The position numbers and the translations under genes were made by a program. The notes under the pieces were generated by a model, which did not search any database, was not told the DNA's origin, and worked only from the letters and a program-made list of their open reading frames with translations. A DNA stretch of 37,249 nt from a bacterium (GTDB taxonomy: Bacteria; Bacteroidota; Ignavibacteria; UBA10030): positions 1 through 37,249 of the forward strand of contig QYQB01000335.1 of the NCBI GenBank assembly GCA_007280275.1. Direction: 5' to 3'. Positions 1 to 8,744 of this stretch are shown here, in pieces. Every line of letters begins with the position of its first letter. Position 1 is the first letter of the stretch.

Positions 1-369
1 ATCGACAACCGAGGCGGTTCTGGACGCCACGAACGATTGGTGATACTCGTCGCCTGCTGCGATGAAAATGATTACCAGGAGAGACAATGTAGCCCAACGC
101 AAAGCCCGCGACTCAAACGATCCGCTTCTAAACGCACGAAAGAGCAATAGTCCCGAGATGAAATACTCTGTCACATGGGCCGATTTGGGGAGGATCATAT
201 TGACCACCTCAAGTTGTCGATTCGAAATCGAGGGGGTCAGAAATCGTATAATTCGATCGAGAATCAAGGAGGTGTTATGTGCAGCGAACCGGTCCGTTGA
301 CATCAGGAATATGAATCCCATCCAAAGGACGACCGGAAACCAGTACTTTAGAATCACACGATACTTCAT
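1..369 (-). CDS. VanZ-family membrane protein (3' end cut by window edge)
   Basis: Open from ATG at 369 to the window edge without a stop (123 codons), so the C-terminus is missing. Three hydrophobic stretches are visible, near residues 7-22, 64-76 and 90-105. The VanZ hallmarks are present: a tryptophan-rich first helix followed by SxD, a conserved H-x-x-E-Y (AHVTEYFISG, about 81-90), and the DEYHQSF...R signature with its final Asp (about 106-123). VanZ was first named from a glycopeptide-resistance cluster, but members are common in exopolysaccharide loci, where their role is undefined. It is the last gene of the minus-strand series, about 690 nt beyond the end of the dehydratase gene, so it may be transcribed separately. 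Family call is firm; role is unknown. Confidence 0.82.
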   Translation of the reverse strand, partial: MKYRVILKYWFPVVLWMGFIFLMSTDRFAAHNTSLILDRIIRFLTPSISNRQLEVVNMILPKSAHVTEYFISGLLLFRAFRSGSFESRALRWATLSLLVIIFIAAGDEYHQSFVASRTASVVD

Positions 370-710
370 TTACATCCCCTTGTGGACCAATGCACTATGC
401 TGATCTCTGCAAATCGAATACACTTGCAGGATTTCTCGCCGGTGCTTATCATTGGGATAAGCGTCGGCGCTTCTCGTTGCACATATCATCCGAATTGAAC
501 ACTTCACATGCCTCGTTGGTTTCCTGCTACGCTTTTCAGAGACAAAGACTAATTGAGCTGCCTGCCGTTTGCCCTGCTTAATGGTCAATTGTGAACGATC
601 AATTGGCAATTATCCGTGACTTGTGATGCCTGTCATGCCCGGTGACGCCCAACAACACCTAACTCAACTGAAAGTGCTAGTTTGCTATCAGGTTCGAGGC
701 TGGATTCCCC
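370..710. other. Intergenic stretch, no gene recognised
   Basis: About 340 nt between the VanZ start and two tiny plus-strand ORFs. It contains a small imperfect repeat of the TCAATTG type (near 583-610), and otherwise I see nothing coding. The 63-79 codon frames here overlap each other on opposite strands and resemble no family. Confidence 0.5.
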
Positions 711-824
711 ATGTGCACGCGGATACTATCTGTCAAGGCACACATGACCACGCAAATCAAGGATGAAAGAGAATTGCGGTTGGCAGAAGCGGCTTTACGA
801 CAATCATCCGGAGGTGTCTCATGA
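711..824 (+). CDS. Tiny ORF upstream of and overlapping the next small ORF
   Basis: A 37-codon frame starts at ATG 711, with an internal in-frame ATG at 744 that would give 26 residues. The peptide from 744 is charged and helical-looking (MTTQIKDERELRLAEAALRQ at its start). Its TGA overlaps the ATG of the next ORF as ATGA (821-824), the usual sign of translational coupling. The GGAGGTG that serves as the next gene's ribosome-binding site lies inside its 3' end. It is on the opposite strand to everything else in the locus. I recognise no family; it could be chance or the tail of a decayed gene. Confidence 0.3.
   Translation: MCTRILSVKAHMTTQIKDERELRLAEAALRQSSGGVS
810..816 (+). promoter_or_regulatory. 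Strong Shine-Dalgarno site for the 52-aa ORF
   Basis: GGAGGTG sits 4 nt before ATG 821. It is one of the two best ribosome-binding sites in the window and the main reason to believe the short ORF that follows. Confidence 0.5.
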
Positions 825-979
825 TCTTCATTTATTTTGCGTTTGCGTTCCTCATCTTCGTTGCATTCATGATTCGGCATTTATTCGACGTTTTGCAACG
901 GCGGGATGAACAGATTTGCTCGTTGAGGATAGAAATCGCCCAACGACAGGAACGATTTCCCCGGATGAAAGCAGCTTGA
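821..979 (+). CDS. Small single-span membrane protein, 52 aa
   Basis: ATG 821 to TGA 979. Residues 1-18 are almost wholly hydrophobic (MIFIYFAFAFLIFVAFMI), followed by a positively charged segment and a polar tail rich in Arg, Gln and Glu that could form a short amphipathic helix. This fits an inner-membrane small protein with its C-terminus in the cytoplasm. A consensus Shine-Dalgarno precedes it, and its start overlaps the stop of the preceding tiny ORF. It points away from the polysaccharide genes and lies between the VanZ and dehydratase genes. No family is recognised and no function is proposed. Composition and the ribosome-binding site make it more credible than most ORFs of this size. 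Confidence 0.45.
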   Translation: MIFIYFAFAFLIFVAFMIRHLFDVLQRRDEQICSLRIEIAQRQERFPRMKAA

Positions 980-1061
980 CTGGAAATCGGTCGCTTGATT
1001 GCGAAGAAGAGGCTATATCAAAATCGGGGGACGACTGATCGCACAACGGAAGAGGAGTATG

Positions 1062-3035
1062 TCAAATCGAAATGTCCGGGACCTGATAGTGAAATTCCGG
1101 CACAAGTTTCTTCAAGCAGGGGCGAATCTCGTCTTTATTACCCTCAGCTGCATGATGTCGTAATAGCTCGAGGTATCCCTGCAGAGTTTTGATCGTATTG
1201 CCATTATTGGAAGCAGTACCCGAACCTGGCTTACCGTTCTTTAGGACGAAGATCTTTTCGTGATTCGTTCGGACAAAATGCTCATCATCGAGCAGGAGCT
1301 CTTCAAACAGTTTCTCGCCCTGACGCAATCCGGTGTACGTGATTTCGATGTCCTTGTGAATTTCCAATCCGCTGAGTCTTATCAAATCGGCGGCAAGGTC
1401 GGCAATTTTCACTGGCTCTCCCATGTCAAGCATGTAGACTCCGCCTGCAGCAGCCATCGATCCGGCCTGCAGCACCAATTGCACGGCCTCCGGTATCGTC
1501 ATGAAGTAACGTCTGACTTCAGGGTGCGTCAGCGTAATGGGGCCACCCCTCGCTATCTGTTCACGAAATATTGGTATGACACTTCCGCTGCTGCCCAGTA
1601 CATTCCCGAAACGAACCGCGACATATGCTTTCTGCGAGCGGTAAGCTACATCCTGAACAATTAGCTCGGCCACACGTTTCGTCGCTCCCATAACGCTTGT
1701 AGGATTGACTGCTTTGTCCGTCGAAATGAGGACAAAGCGCTCGACGTTATGCTCGCTGCTGACTTCAACAACATTTTGAGTCCCGACTATATTGTTCGTG
1801 ACAGCTTCGCTTGGGTTGAGTTCCATGAGCGAGACGTGCTTGTGGGCGGCGGCATGGAATACCAGCTCAGGTTTGTACCGTTTCATCATTACTGAGAGGC
1901 GTTGGCGGTCTCTTACGTCAGCGATGAAGGGTGAAAGTGCGATCTCCGAAGATGAATATGAAAGCTCATTTGCGATTGAGAAAATACTGTTCTCACCGTG
2001 ACCTAAGAGAATCAACTGCGCCGGACCAAAACGTGCGATCTGGCGGCAGAGCTCGCTTCCAATGGACCCGCCGGCTCCGGTCACAAGAACCCGCCTTCCC
2101 TCAATCTGGCCGCGGATACTCGTATCGTCAATACTGACTGCTTCCCGCCTAAGGAGGTCTTCGATCGCCACATTGCGCAGCTTGCTTATGTTGACTGAAC
2201 CATCAAGCAACTCAAATACGCCAGGTATGATACGAGTCTTGACTCCGGTCTGTTTGCAAATATCGTTGAGCTCACGAATGATTTTGCCGGATGCGGTGGG
2301 CATAGCAATAACAATCTGACCAATCTTGTGGTCGGTTACCAGCTCAACGATGTCGCTCCTATTTCCTAACACCTTGATCCCTCTGATTCTCATTCCTGCC
2401 TTATGGGGATCATCATCTACGAAGCCGATCGGTCTTAGTCCCATTTGGGGATTGGCCTGCATCTCTCCGGCGAGCATGACACCGGCGTCTCCCGCTCCGA
2501 CGACAAGGACTGAGGTACCGCTTCGCGTCCCGGAAGCGTTGGTACTCAACCGCTCGAAAACACGCACGCTAAAACGAAGTCCGCCGACGACCAGCAGCGT
2601 CAGGACCCCATCGATGAATGGGACAGACCGGGGAATCGAAGAAACCAGGGATGGGTGAACCATCATGAGCGCAGAATAAGATAGCACATTCCCACCGATC
2701 ACGAGCAGACCGAGAAGACCTATTTTGGCAAGCTCGTCCACGCTGGCATGCTGCCACATCTGCTGATAGAGACCGCCAACAAAAAACAGAAGGAGCTTGA
2801 CAGCGCCGAACATGAGTATGATCGTCACTAAATCAGCCTGAATCCGGGGGAAGTCTACTATCCAGTCATGCCGTATTGCCACCGCGAAAACTGGAGTGAG
2901 GGCAAATAGAAACAGATCAAGCAGAAAGAAGTATCGATTTCGTATGAGATACGAAACCTTTATAAGGCTGGGACTCGATTGATCCTCGATATTCATCCGA
3001 TTTCTCTTGAGATTACTGAGCAGATGTCTTCTCAT
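1062..3035 (-). CDS. pglF: Membrane-bound nucleotide-sugar 4,6-dehydratase (PglF/WbpM/CapD type)
   Basis: A 657-residue protein, normal for the long membrane-anchored UDP-GlcNAc 4,6-dehydratases. About four N-terminal membrane helices (35-160) are followed by a first Rossmann-like domain (VLVVGAGDAG, about 176-186) and the catalytic SDR domain, with VTGAGGSIGSE near 318-328. The active-site run STDKAVNPTSVMGATK (438-453) has Met449 in place of the usual SDR tyrosine and keeps Lys453. This substitution is typical of PglF/WbpM. The expected product is UDP-2-acetamido-2,6-dideoxy-hexos-4-ulose, the substrate for the PglE-like aminotransferase at 7054-8187. The start is ambiguous: ATG 3035 or ATG 2996, neither with a strong ribosome-binding site. 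Exact sugar specificity is inferred. Confidence 0.9.
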   Translation of the reverse strand: MRRHLLSNLKRNRMNIEDQSSPSLIKVSYLIRNRYFFLLDLFLFALTPVFAVAIRHDWIVDFPRIQADLVTIILMFGAVKLLLFFVGGLYQQMWQHASVDELAKIGLLGLLVIGGNVLSYSALMMVHPSLVSSIPRSVPFIDGVLTLLVVGGLRFSVRVFERLSTNASGTRSGTSVLVVGAGDAGVMLAGEMQANPQMGLRPIGFVDDDPHKAGMRIRGIKVLGNRSDIVELVTDHKIGQIVIAMPTASGKIIRELNDICKQTGVKTRIIPGVFELLDGSVNISKLRNVAIEDLLRREAVSIDDTSIRGQIEGRRVLVTGAGGSIGSELCRQIARFGPAQLILLGHGENSIFSIANELSYSSSEIALSPFIADVRDRQRLSVMMKRYKPELVFHAAAHKHVSLMELNPSEAVTNNIVGTQNVVEVSSEHNVERFVLISTDKAVNPTSVMGATKRVAELIVQDVAYRSQKAYVAVRFGNVLGSSGSVIPIFREQIARGGPITLTHPEVRRYFMTIPEAVQLVLQAGSMAAAGGVYMLDMGEPVKIADLAADLIRLSGLEIHKDIEITYTGLRQGEKLFEELLLDDEHFVRTNHEKIFVLKNGKPGSGTASNNGNTIKTLQGYLELLRHHAAEGNKDEIRPCLKKLVPEFHYQVPDISI

Positions 3036-3290
3036 ATTTCTTCAGCACGCCAATAGTTCCAAAGTTGCCCCCAATTCATCACCCTGAAAAGCTCTCTTGA
3101 GCCAATGGAATCATATTACAGGTATTTGCTTCAGTGTCAACGTCCGGGAAATGCGTACAAAACCGTGTCAGTACAAATACGTACAAGAACACTCGGAATA
3201 TTGCCGCAGAAATGCGGATTTGATGTGCAGATGTGTGGGGTATGCCCTCTCTGTTCGCGTTCATATCATAGGTATTCCTGTGACTACTCA

Positions 3291-3407
3291 GCCACAAAGT
3301 CACAAAGGCACGAAAGATTCAGAGAATAATCCTCTTGATACCTCTTTTGATGAGAGGGACATTGAATTGGTAATTCCACTTGTGCCTGCGTTTGTGCCTT
3401 TGCGCCT
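3291..3407. repeat. Inverted pair of CACAAAGGCAC-type repeats
   Basis: The left copy (CCACAAAGTCACAAAGGCAC, from 3291) and the reverse complement of the right copy (3383-3407) share a core that matches at about 13 of 16 positions (ACAAAGGCACGAAA versus GCAAAGGCACAAAC). Roughly 70 nt separate them. This could be a small decayed mobile or extragenic repeat element. No coding content is seen. Confidence 0.4.
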
Positions 3408-3409
3408 TG

Positions 3410-3440
3410 CCCGCCCGACAGCCTGACTCTGTCAGGCGGG
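3410..3440. repeat. GC-rich hairpin, 12-bp stem
   Basis: Arms CCCGCCCGACAG (3410-3421) and CTGTCAGGCGGG (3429-3440) pair with one mismatch around a 7-nt loop. No T-run follows on either strand, so an intrinsic terminator is not supported. It may be part of the adjacent repeat or an extragenic palindrome. Confidence 0.5.
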
Positions 3441-3567
3441 CGGGGTGGCTATTTGTATTCTCAAAACTAACTGAGCAGTTACGTATTCCTTACATTTGAG
3501 CCATTCCCCGCTCAGACATGGCGTGTCCTCCCTCCTACAGACCGATACAGGATCTGGGTCGGTGTGC

Positions 3568-5007
3568 TCAATCCCTCCTCGAAAGATGCCTCATCATGTT
3601 AATTAGCTCGGCTGGCTTCTGCGCAAGCCATCGCGGAACCATCTTCGCGAAAAAGAGAGGGTATTTCTTCGCCACCCTCCACGTCATGCCAGATCTATAA
3701 CGGTAGCTTTGTTCAATCTCGTCGCGCAAATCCCGTAAGGCTTCGGCCGAAAGGTGCTTGGTTCGTACGTTGGTGTGATAGCATGTGTATCTTGAGTAGT
3801 CGCGCTCGTTGGTGATGAGTCCCTGCTTCAGAAGCTCTTCGCGAATTGGCGTCTTTGGATACGGCGTAAGGATTTGGAAAAGAGGAATATCGACCTTGAT
3901 GTTCAGCGCGTAGTCGAGTGTCGACCGGAATGTTTGCTCGTCGTCTTCGGGATAGCCGAGAATAAAGCCACCAATGACCATGATGCCACGCTCCCTGAGC
4001 TCGCGCACGACATCTGCAGCATCGGTGCTGCTGTACTGCACATCCTTTCTCATCGCAGCCAGCATCTGATCGGACGCTCCTTCGATGCCGAGGAACACCC
4101 ACTTCACTCCCGATTCAGCCATGGCCTTAACAAGTCCGGGCGTCGATTTGATTCCACGGACGCTCGCTTGAACGCTATAGCAAATGGAGTTCAGCCTCGC
4201 ATCAACGATCGCATAGCAGATGTCCTTGTATCGGGAGCCATCGAGAGTAATGTTATCGTCCGTGATCATCAGGGCCCGAGCACCTCTACGCTTGGCGTCG
4301 CGAATGTCATTGAGAATCCTCTCAATCCCGAACGTGCGATAGGTCCTTCCGTACATCTGATTGATGCTGCAGAAATTGCAGTCATAGGTGCAGCCGCGAG
4401 ATGTCTCGATAACGTCGGCCGGTATGCCAAACGTGTGAAATCCCTTCCTGAGTATCCTCGCCTCCCGGTACGGTAGTGGAACTCGATAAAGATCGACTGG
4501 TTCGCGGCGGGGATTATGAAAAACCGAACCCTCGCTGCGATAGGAAATCCCAGGAACTTCAGAATACCCGGCTCCATCATTCCAGGCCCCCAGGAAATCG
4601 GCGAACGACCCCTCTCCTTCTCCCCTGACAATAAAATCAATGTAGCGCATGTCGTCACTCTCCACGATCTCGTCGAAAACAACCGTGGGATGGTACCCGC
4701 CGACCAGGGTCACCGTACTTGGATTCCACTTTTTCACAAGCTGGGCAAGGGCGAGCGCTTCTGCATACTGAAAAACCATACAGCTAATGCCCACGACCTC
4801 AGGTCTGAGCGAACAAAGCACGCGTTGAAAGTAGGCCCTCGCCTTTGTCCCCTTCAAAACAAGATCAACAACGCGGACGTTGAAGATGCTTCGATCCACG
4901 CATGCGGCCATGGAGCAAAGTCCAAGGTTGGGCACCCGCGCCAGGTGCGAGAAACCTAAAATGGTTTTTAAGTTACCAACGAGCAGGACTCGATGCTTCT
5001 GTTCCAT
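3568..5007 (-). CDS. B12-binding-type radical SAM protein
   Basis: An N-terminal cobalamin-binding-like Rossmann domain (about 5-140) precedes a radical SAM barrel with the cluster motif CTYDCNFC (Cys206, Cys210, Cys213). A GEGE motif (about 129-132) links the two, as in the large B12-radical-SAM family. The helper DxHxxG motif of true B12 binders reads DLVLKG (48-53), so the cobalt-ligating His is missing. The frame is open to 5133, but that would overlap the wzi 3' end. ATG 5007 starts directly before the conserved domain (MEQKHRVLLVGN) and leaves a 46-nt gap, so I chose it, giving 479 aa. Possible roles include methylation or oxidation of a sugar or lipid. The substrate cannot be read from sequence. 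Confidence 0.88.
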   Translation of the reverse strand: MEQKHRVLLVGNLKTILGFSHLARVPNLGLCSMAACVDRSIFNVRVVDLVLKGTKARAYFQRVLCSLRPEVVGISCMVFQYAEALALAQLVKKWNPSTVTLVGGYHPTVVFDEIVESDDMRYIDFIVRGEGEGSFADFLGAWNDGAGYSEVPGISYRSEGSVFHNPRREPVDLYRVPLPYREARILRKGFHTFGIPADVIETSRGCTYDCNFCSINQMYGRTYRTFGIERILNDIRDAKRRGARALMITDDNITLDGSRYKDICYAIVDARLNSICYSVQASVRGIKSTPGLVKAMAESGVKWVFLGIEGASDQMLAAMRKDVQYSSTDAADVVRELRERGIMVIGGFILGYPEDDEQTFRSTLDYALNIKVDIPLFQILTPYPKTPIREELLKQGLITNERDYSRYTCYHTNVRTKHLSAEALRDLRDEIEQSYRYRSGMTWRVAKKYPLFFAKMVPRWLAQKPAELINMMRHLSRRD

Positions 5008-5053
5008 AACCCATTCATGTCGGAATCGCGCTGGATCGTGCCAAAAGGAAAAA

Positions 5054-6625
5054 TCATTCGAACAAGTTGTATGAAATGCTGACGTCCACGAAGAACCTAT
5101 TCGAGAAAGAGGGATACCGATTCTCAACCTCATCGGTTTGGTCCAAAATGGAGAAATGCCAGTTGAGAAACAAATACCTGTAAACTTCGCATCGACCTTT
5201 CAGTCCCACTTGCGTTTGTTTGAACAGCGGTCCCTCTAGGAATTTCTGGGCCCAGGTCTGACCATAGTGCACCTCTGATGACCCCAATATTCCTTTTCTA
5301 ATCTTTTGAGCGTACAGATTCAGCGACAGGGATCGTATCCATCGATACTGAATCGATGCGTAGACGATATCGGCATTTTGCCCCAGCCAATGACCCAGTG
5401 TATAGCCACTGCTTATGTACGTAGTTGCTTCAAACTTATGAGTATAAACCCAAGGGTTGAGTTTTGTGTATTCAAGTGTACAATCGAAGTTGTTCCAGAA
5501 AACGTCGATAACTCTTCCTCCAATCGTCCACGCAATAATATTGGTGTTTTGGTCGCTGAACATCTTGTCAATATTGAGATCATCAATGAAAAGCGTACCG
5601 TAAAAAGTCCCGACAGTTGGGAAGGAATACCGAATTCCCGCGAACATTTGAGCATTGTCAGTGTCCCGATTCTGGTGTTCGGCTGATCGGAAAAAAGCCA
5701 ATGGGAGGAGATACACTGGCTGGAATCGATCGCTGAACACCATCGATTCACCGAGAGCAATATTGAGCGATGAGGTGGGCGCATACTCCAATACATGCGA
5801 GGCAAGGTATTTCGACCGGTACACCCTTCGGTAGGAATCAGACTGCTGATCCCTGTAGCTTTCTAGGGAATCAACGACATCCGAATAGAGAGACGCAAGA
5901 ACGTATGTGAACTTTAGACTCTTCGTAAGATTGACTGCCAGTCTAGCCTGGGGGTAACTGGGCGCTTTCTCCGATAAGACTACATTTCCGGTCTCGCCAT
6001 AACCCCATCGGTTTCTGAGCTTCTCAAGGAACACTTCGGTTCTGCCCCAGCGAAATCCTAGCTGGGCTTGCGCTTCATCGAAATCGAAGCCTTTATCGCC
6101 CTGGTCGTTGCTGATGACAAATCCATTTGTGGCTTCCATCTCCTTCTTCTTGTCCAGAATCTTTCCTCGCTCCAGATTATCGGCGGCTGACGCAAAGAAC
6201 ACCACATGATCGCCCAGATTCCCGAATAGTTTCAACCCGTTCGTCCGCCTAGTGAATCGCTGAGCCTCGTTGTCGGCAAAGATTTTGTATCCAAGGATCG
6301 GTTCGACCGCGACCGAGTTGCTCTCATCCGCGATCGATAGAGATACCGCGCTTATCCCTTGCATGAATCGAAAGTGCAGGTCGTCAGCGAAGACAGGATT
6401 AAAGCGTAGCTTTTCGAGTCCGACGCGAACGGCGTCAAAGGGGGAATAGTTACTTATGAAATCATGTACGCGTAACGAAGGATCGATAATGGCCAAACGC
6501 TCCAACGCTTTATTCCCGGGATAATGAAGGTCGGTATTGAATCGCACAGAGATGGAGTCACCATCGATCTGGGCTTGAGCGGCACTCCAAAGTAGGATGC
6601 AAAACAAGGTCACACGTTTTACCAT
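5054..6625 (-). CDS. wzi: Capsule assembly Wzi-family outer-membrane protein
   Basis: The frame is open from 6880, but a clean signal peptide begins at ATG 6625 (MVKRVTLFCILLWSAAQA, then QIDGD), so I take that start, giving 523 aa. The mature part has the alternating aromatic/polar strands of a beta-barrel and ends in YNLFE. Motifs match the capsule-assembly Wzi family, such as the HYPGNKALERL and SPFDAVRVGLEKL segments near the mature N-terminus and the FWNNFD strand later. Wzi proteins sit in the outer membrane and help attach or organise the exported polymer on the cell surface. It lies 46 nt upstream of the radical-SAM gene and is probably co-transcribed with it. Confidence 0.85.
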   Translation of the reverse strand: MVKRVTLFCILLWSAAQAQIDGDSISVRFNTDLHYPGNKALERLAIIDPSLRVHDFISNYSPFDAVRVGLEKLRFNPVFADDLHFRFMQGISAVSLSIADESNSVAVEPILGYKIFADNEAQRFTRRTNGLKLFGNLGDHVVFFASAADNLERGKILDKKKEMEATNGFVISNDQGDKGFDFDEAQAQLGFRWGRTEVFLEKLRNRWGYGETGNVVLSEKAPSYPQARLAVNLTKSLKFTYVLASLYSDVVDSLESYRDQQSDSYRRVYRSKYLASHVLEYAPTSSLNIALGESMVFSDRFQPVYLLPLAFFRSAEHQNRDTDNAQMFAGIRYSFPTVGTFYGTLFIDDLNIDKMFSDQNTNIIAWTIGGRVIDVFWNNFDCTLEYTKLNPWVYTHKFEATTYISSGYTLGHWLGQNADIVYASIQYRWIRSLSLNLYAQKIRKGILGSSEVHYGQTWAQKFLEGPLFKQTQVGLKGRCEVYRYLFLNWHFSILDQTDEVENRYPSFSNRFFVDVSISYNLFE

Positions 6626-7053
6626 CCGAGTTGACAACAATGCTATTTTCGTGTACTGCCGCGGTCTTGCGGATGAGCAGAAAATGGACTTAGAGTATAA
6701 TGTATTGGTATTCGATAGCATCTTGAGTAGCAAACGGAACAATAACGCGACGCACTTGGTACTATCAGCAATCATGCGGCATCGCTCAGAACCCACAAGG
6801 ATATTTGAGACTACTGAATTATCGAGGTTAGCTCTGATTGCTAAATGAGGGCCACAAGAACTCCCCGAGGGAGGACTCATGGTGGCAAGAATGGATGTGC
6901 CCGAAGAATTAATAACCTTGCCTTTGAAAGGATCGGAGGATCATCTGATCGAATAACGATTTCGCTCTGCTGCAACCGAAACACCTGTCTCAAAGATAGA
7001 ATCTAGATGTTTGAGCGATATTTATGAATGGTAAACTACTGCGCTTTGATACC
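6626..7053. other. Leader region of wzi, no gene recognised
   Basis: About 430 nt between the PglE-like aminotransferase gene and wzi. It is AT-rich near 6680-6720 and could hold the wzi promoter. A TATACT-like minus-strand -10 lies near 6694-6699, but no matching -35 is seen at the right distance. I see no coding sequence or terminator. Confidence 0.4.
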
Positions 7054-8187
7054 TTAACGCCTAAAAAGTGACGCCAGTGCTGCAATAATCTTCTCAAGAT
7101 CGGAGTCGCTCAGACTAGATCCCGATGGCAAACATAACCCGTCACGAAAAAGTTGTTCGGAAACACCATCTCCGTAGAACGGACAGCCAGCGAATACTGG
7201 CTGTAGGTGCATTGGCTTCCACAAAGGTCTGGATTCAATATTGTGAGATTCAAGCTTCAATCGAATGTCTTCGCGTGTCAGACCGCCCGTCTTCTTGGGA
7301 TCGACAACAATACAAGTCAGCCAGCGATTTGAGAAGCTATTGCTTGGTTCGTCAACAAACGTCACCCCTTCATACTGCATTAGCGCATTCCTATAGATAC
7401 GGTGGATTTCTCTTCGACGTGCAATCCTATCACTAAGGACTTTCATCTGACCTCTTCCTATGGCAGCACACACATTGCTCATCCTATAGTTGTATCCAAT
7501 ACTGGAGTGCTCATAATGAGGAGCCGGATCTCTTGCTTGAGTAGCGAGGAATCTTGCTTTGCGTACGAGCTCGTCGTTGTTGGATATGAGCGCCCCCCCA
7601 CCAGATGTCGTGATGATCTTGTTTCCGTTGAATGAGAGAATCCCCATGGCTCCGAAAGAGCCGACCTTCTTGCCATGATACATTGAGCCGAGAGATTCCG
7701 CCGCATCTTCAATCAAAGGGATTTCATATCGGTCTGCAATCTCGATTGATTCGTGCAAGGCAGCGGGTACACCGTAGAGATGGACTAGGATGATTGCCTT
7801 GGGTTTCTTGCCAGTAAGGATTCTGTGCTTAATAGCGCCCTCAAGATGCACAGGACTCATATTCCATGTAGACTTCTCGCTATCCACAAATATCGGAATT
7901 CCACCTTGATAAACGATCGGGTTTGCAGTAGCAGAAAAAGTGAATGATGAGCAAATCACCTCATCACCGCTTTCGACCCCACACAAGATCAAGGAAAGAT
8001 GAATCGCTGCGGTACCTGTGCTGAGCGCCGCTGCAGAACGGACGCTCATATAAGAGACCAAATCAGATTCGAATCCATCTACAGCGGGTCCCAGAGGGGC
8101 GATCCAATTTGACTTAAAAACATCCCTGATATATTCGAGCTCATGGCGCCCCATGTGCGGAGGAGACAGCCAGATTCTATTCTTCAT
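7054..8187 (-). CDS. pglE: PglE-like sugar-nucleotide aminotransferase (DegT/DnrJ/EryC1 family)
   Basis: A 377-residue fold-type I PLP enzyme of normal family length. Landmarks are the opening IWLSPPHMG...SNWIAPLGP typical of PglE, the phosphate-binding STGTAAIH (56-63), Asp161 in EDAAES, and the PLP-binding Lys190 in SFNGNKIITTSGGG. Family knowledge: PglE transfers an amino group from glutamate to C4 of UDP-4-keto-6-deoxy-GlcNAc. Substrate would come from the PglF-like enzyme at 1062-3035, and product would go to the PglD-like transferase at 10307-10969. Start ATG 8187 has only a weak ribosome-binding site (GGGATTG). Confidence 0.87.
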   Translation of the reverse strand: MKNRIWLSPPHMGRHELEYIRDVFKSNWIAPLGPAVDGFESDLVSYMSVRSAAALSTGTAAIHLSLILCGVESGDEVICSSFTFSATANPIVYQGGIPIFVDSEKSTWNMSPVHLEGAIKHRILTGKKPKAIILVHLYGVPAALHESIEIADRYEIPLIEDAAESLGSMYHGKKVGSFGAMGILSFNGNKIITTSGGGALISNNDELVRKARFLATQARDPAPHYEHSSIGYNYRMSNVCAAIGRGQMKVLSDRIARRREIHRIYRNALMQYEGVTFVDEPSNSFSNRWLTCIVVDPKKTGGLTREDIRLKLESHNIESRPLWKPMHLQPVFAGCPFYGDGVSEQLFRDGLCLPSGSSLSDSDLEKIIAALASLFRR

Positions 8188-8744
8188 TATTGCACAATCC
8201 CATCTTAATGTTACAGCAATTGTTTCAGTTGTCTAACATCGCAAATCCTAGACGTAGTCAAACCTCTCCATCCGCAAAGATCCATGATTTCTGTTAGTCT
8301 TAGCTGGTATCATGCTTGTTTCACCTGTTCTTCGACAATCCTTCCCGTAGGCAACACCGTGCCGTATCAGTGAACGAACACGAACCATCTTGCGGCGAGT
8401 TCGAGCATATCAAAGATCAAATGAAGATGAAACAAGCTATCGGCAGCGTGTCGCGTTTAAGCGCAGAATCGCACGTCTAGTTCGTGTCGGGATTTGTGAT
8501 GCTCGTTGCCTTGGCTCTGCAAGAGTGCCTTTTTCAGCGAGCGATGGCAGCAGGGTAGGCAAAATTGACGCCCTTCGCTATCCCGGAGCCCCAAGGGGTT
8601 GTCTCCGGTATGCATACTTCTTACCAACATGATGTCGTGGTTTGTAAGTCAAAGATGGCTCAAAGGCGATCTTTACGCCCTTGAGTCTGTGGCGAATCTT
8701 CCTCAATGGTCGGCCCTTGACAACCGGAGGTCCCGATCGGATCC
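8188..8744. other. Intergenic stretch between the two aminotransferase genes
   Basis: 557 nt without a recognisable gene. Just past the upstream aminotransferase stop the minus strand has a basic 50-60 codon open frame (to about 8580) without a start codon, possibly a decayed tail. An 80-codon plus-strand frame at 8390-8632 is arginine-rich and resembles no family. Confidence 0.4.

Larger units (their letters stand above)
3036..3567. other. Intergenic stretch with inverted repeats
   Basis: About 530 nt between the radical-SAM gene and the dehydratase gene. It holds a pair of related inverted segments (near 3291-3316 and 3383-3407, built around CACAAAGGCACGAAA) and a GC-rich hairpin at 3410-3440. 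Overlapping frames here encode low-complexity peptides and look spurious. No promoter is convincing. Confidence 0.5.

Noticed and set aside
3097-3426. 109-codon plus-strand frame in the intergenic region
   Set aside because: Its sequence is translated repeat DNA (SHKGTKDSEN and PAFVPLRLARP-type runs), with other frames open at the same place.
3410-3440. Hairpin as an intrinsic terminator of the radical-SAM gene
   Set aside because: No T-run follows the stem on the minus strand, and the hairpin lies about 130 nt past the stop.
3874-4476. 200-codon plus-strand open frame
   Set aside because: It is antisense to the radical-SAM gene, whose domains and cluster motif are clear. The plus-strand peptide has no family features.
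6694-6701. TATAAT-like promoter element
   Set aside because: It reads perfectly only on the plus strand, where no gene follows. No -35 element lies at a normal distance on either strand.
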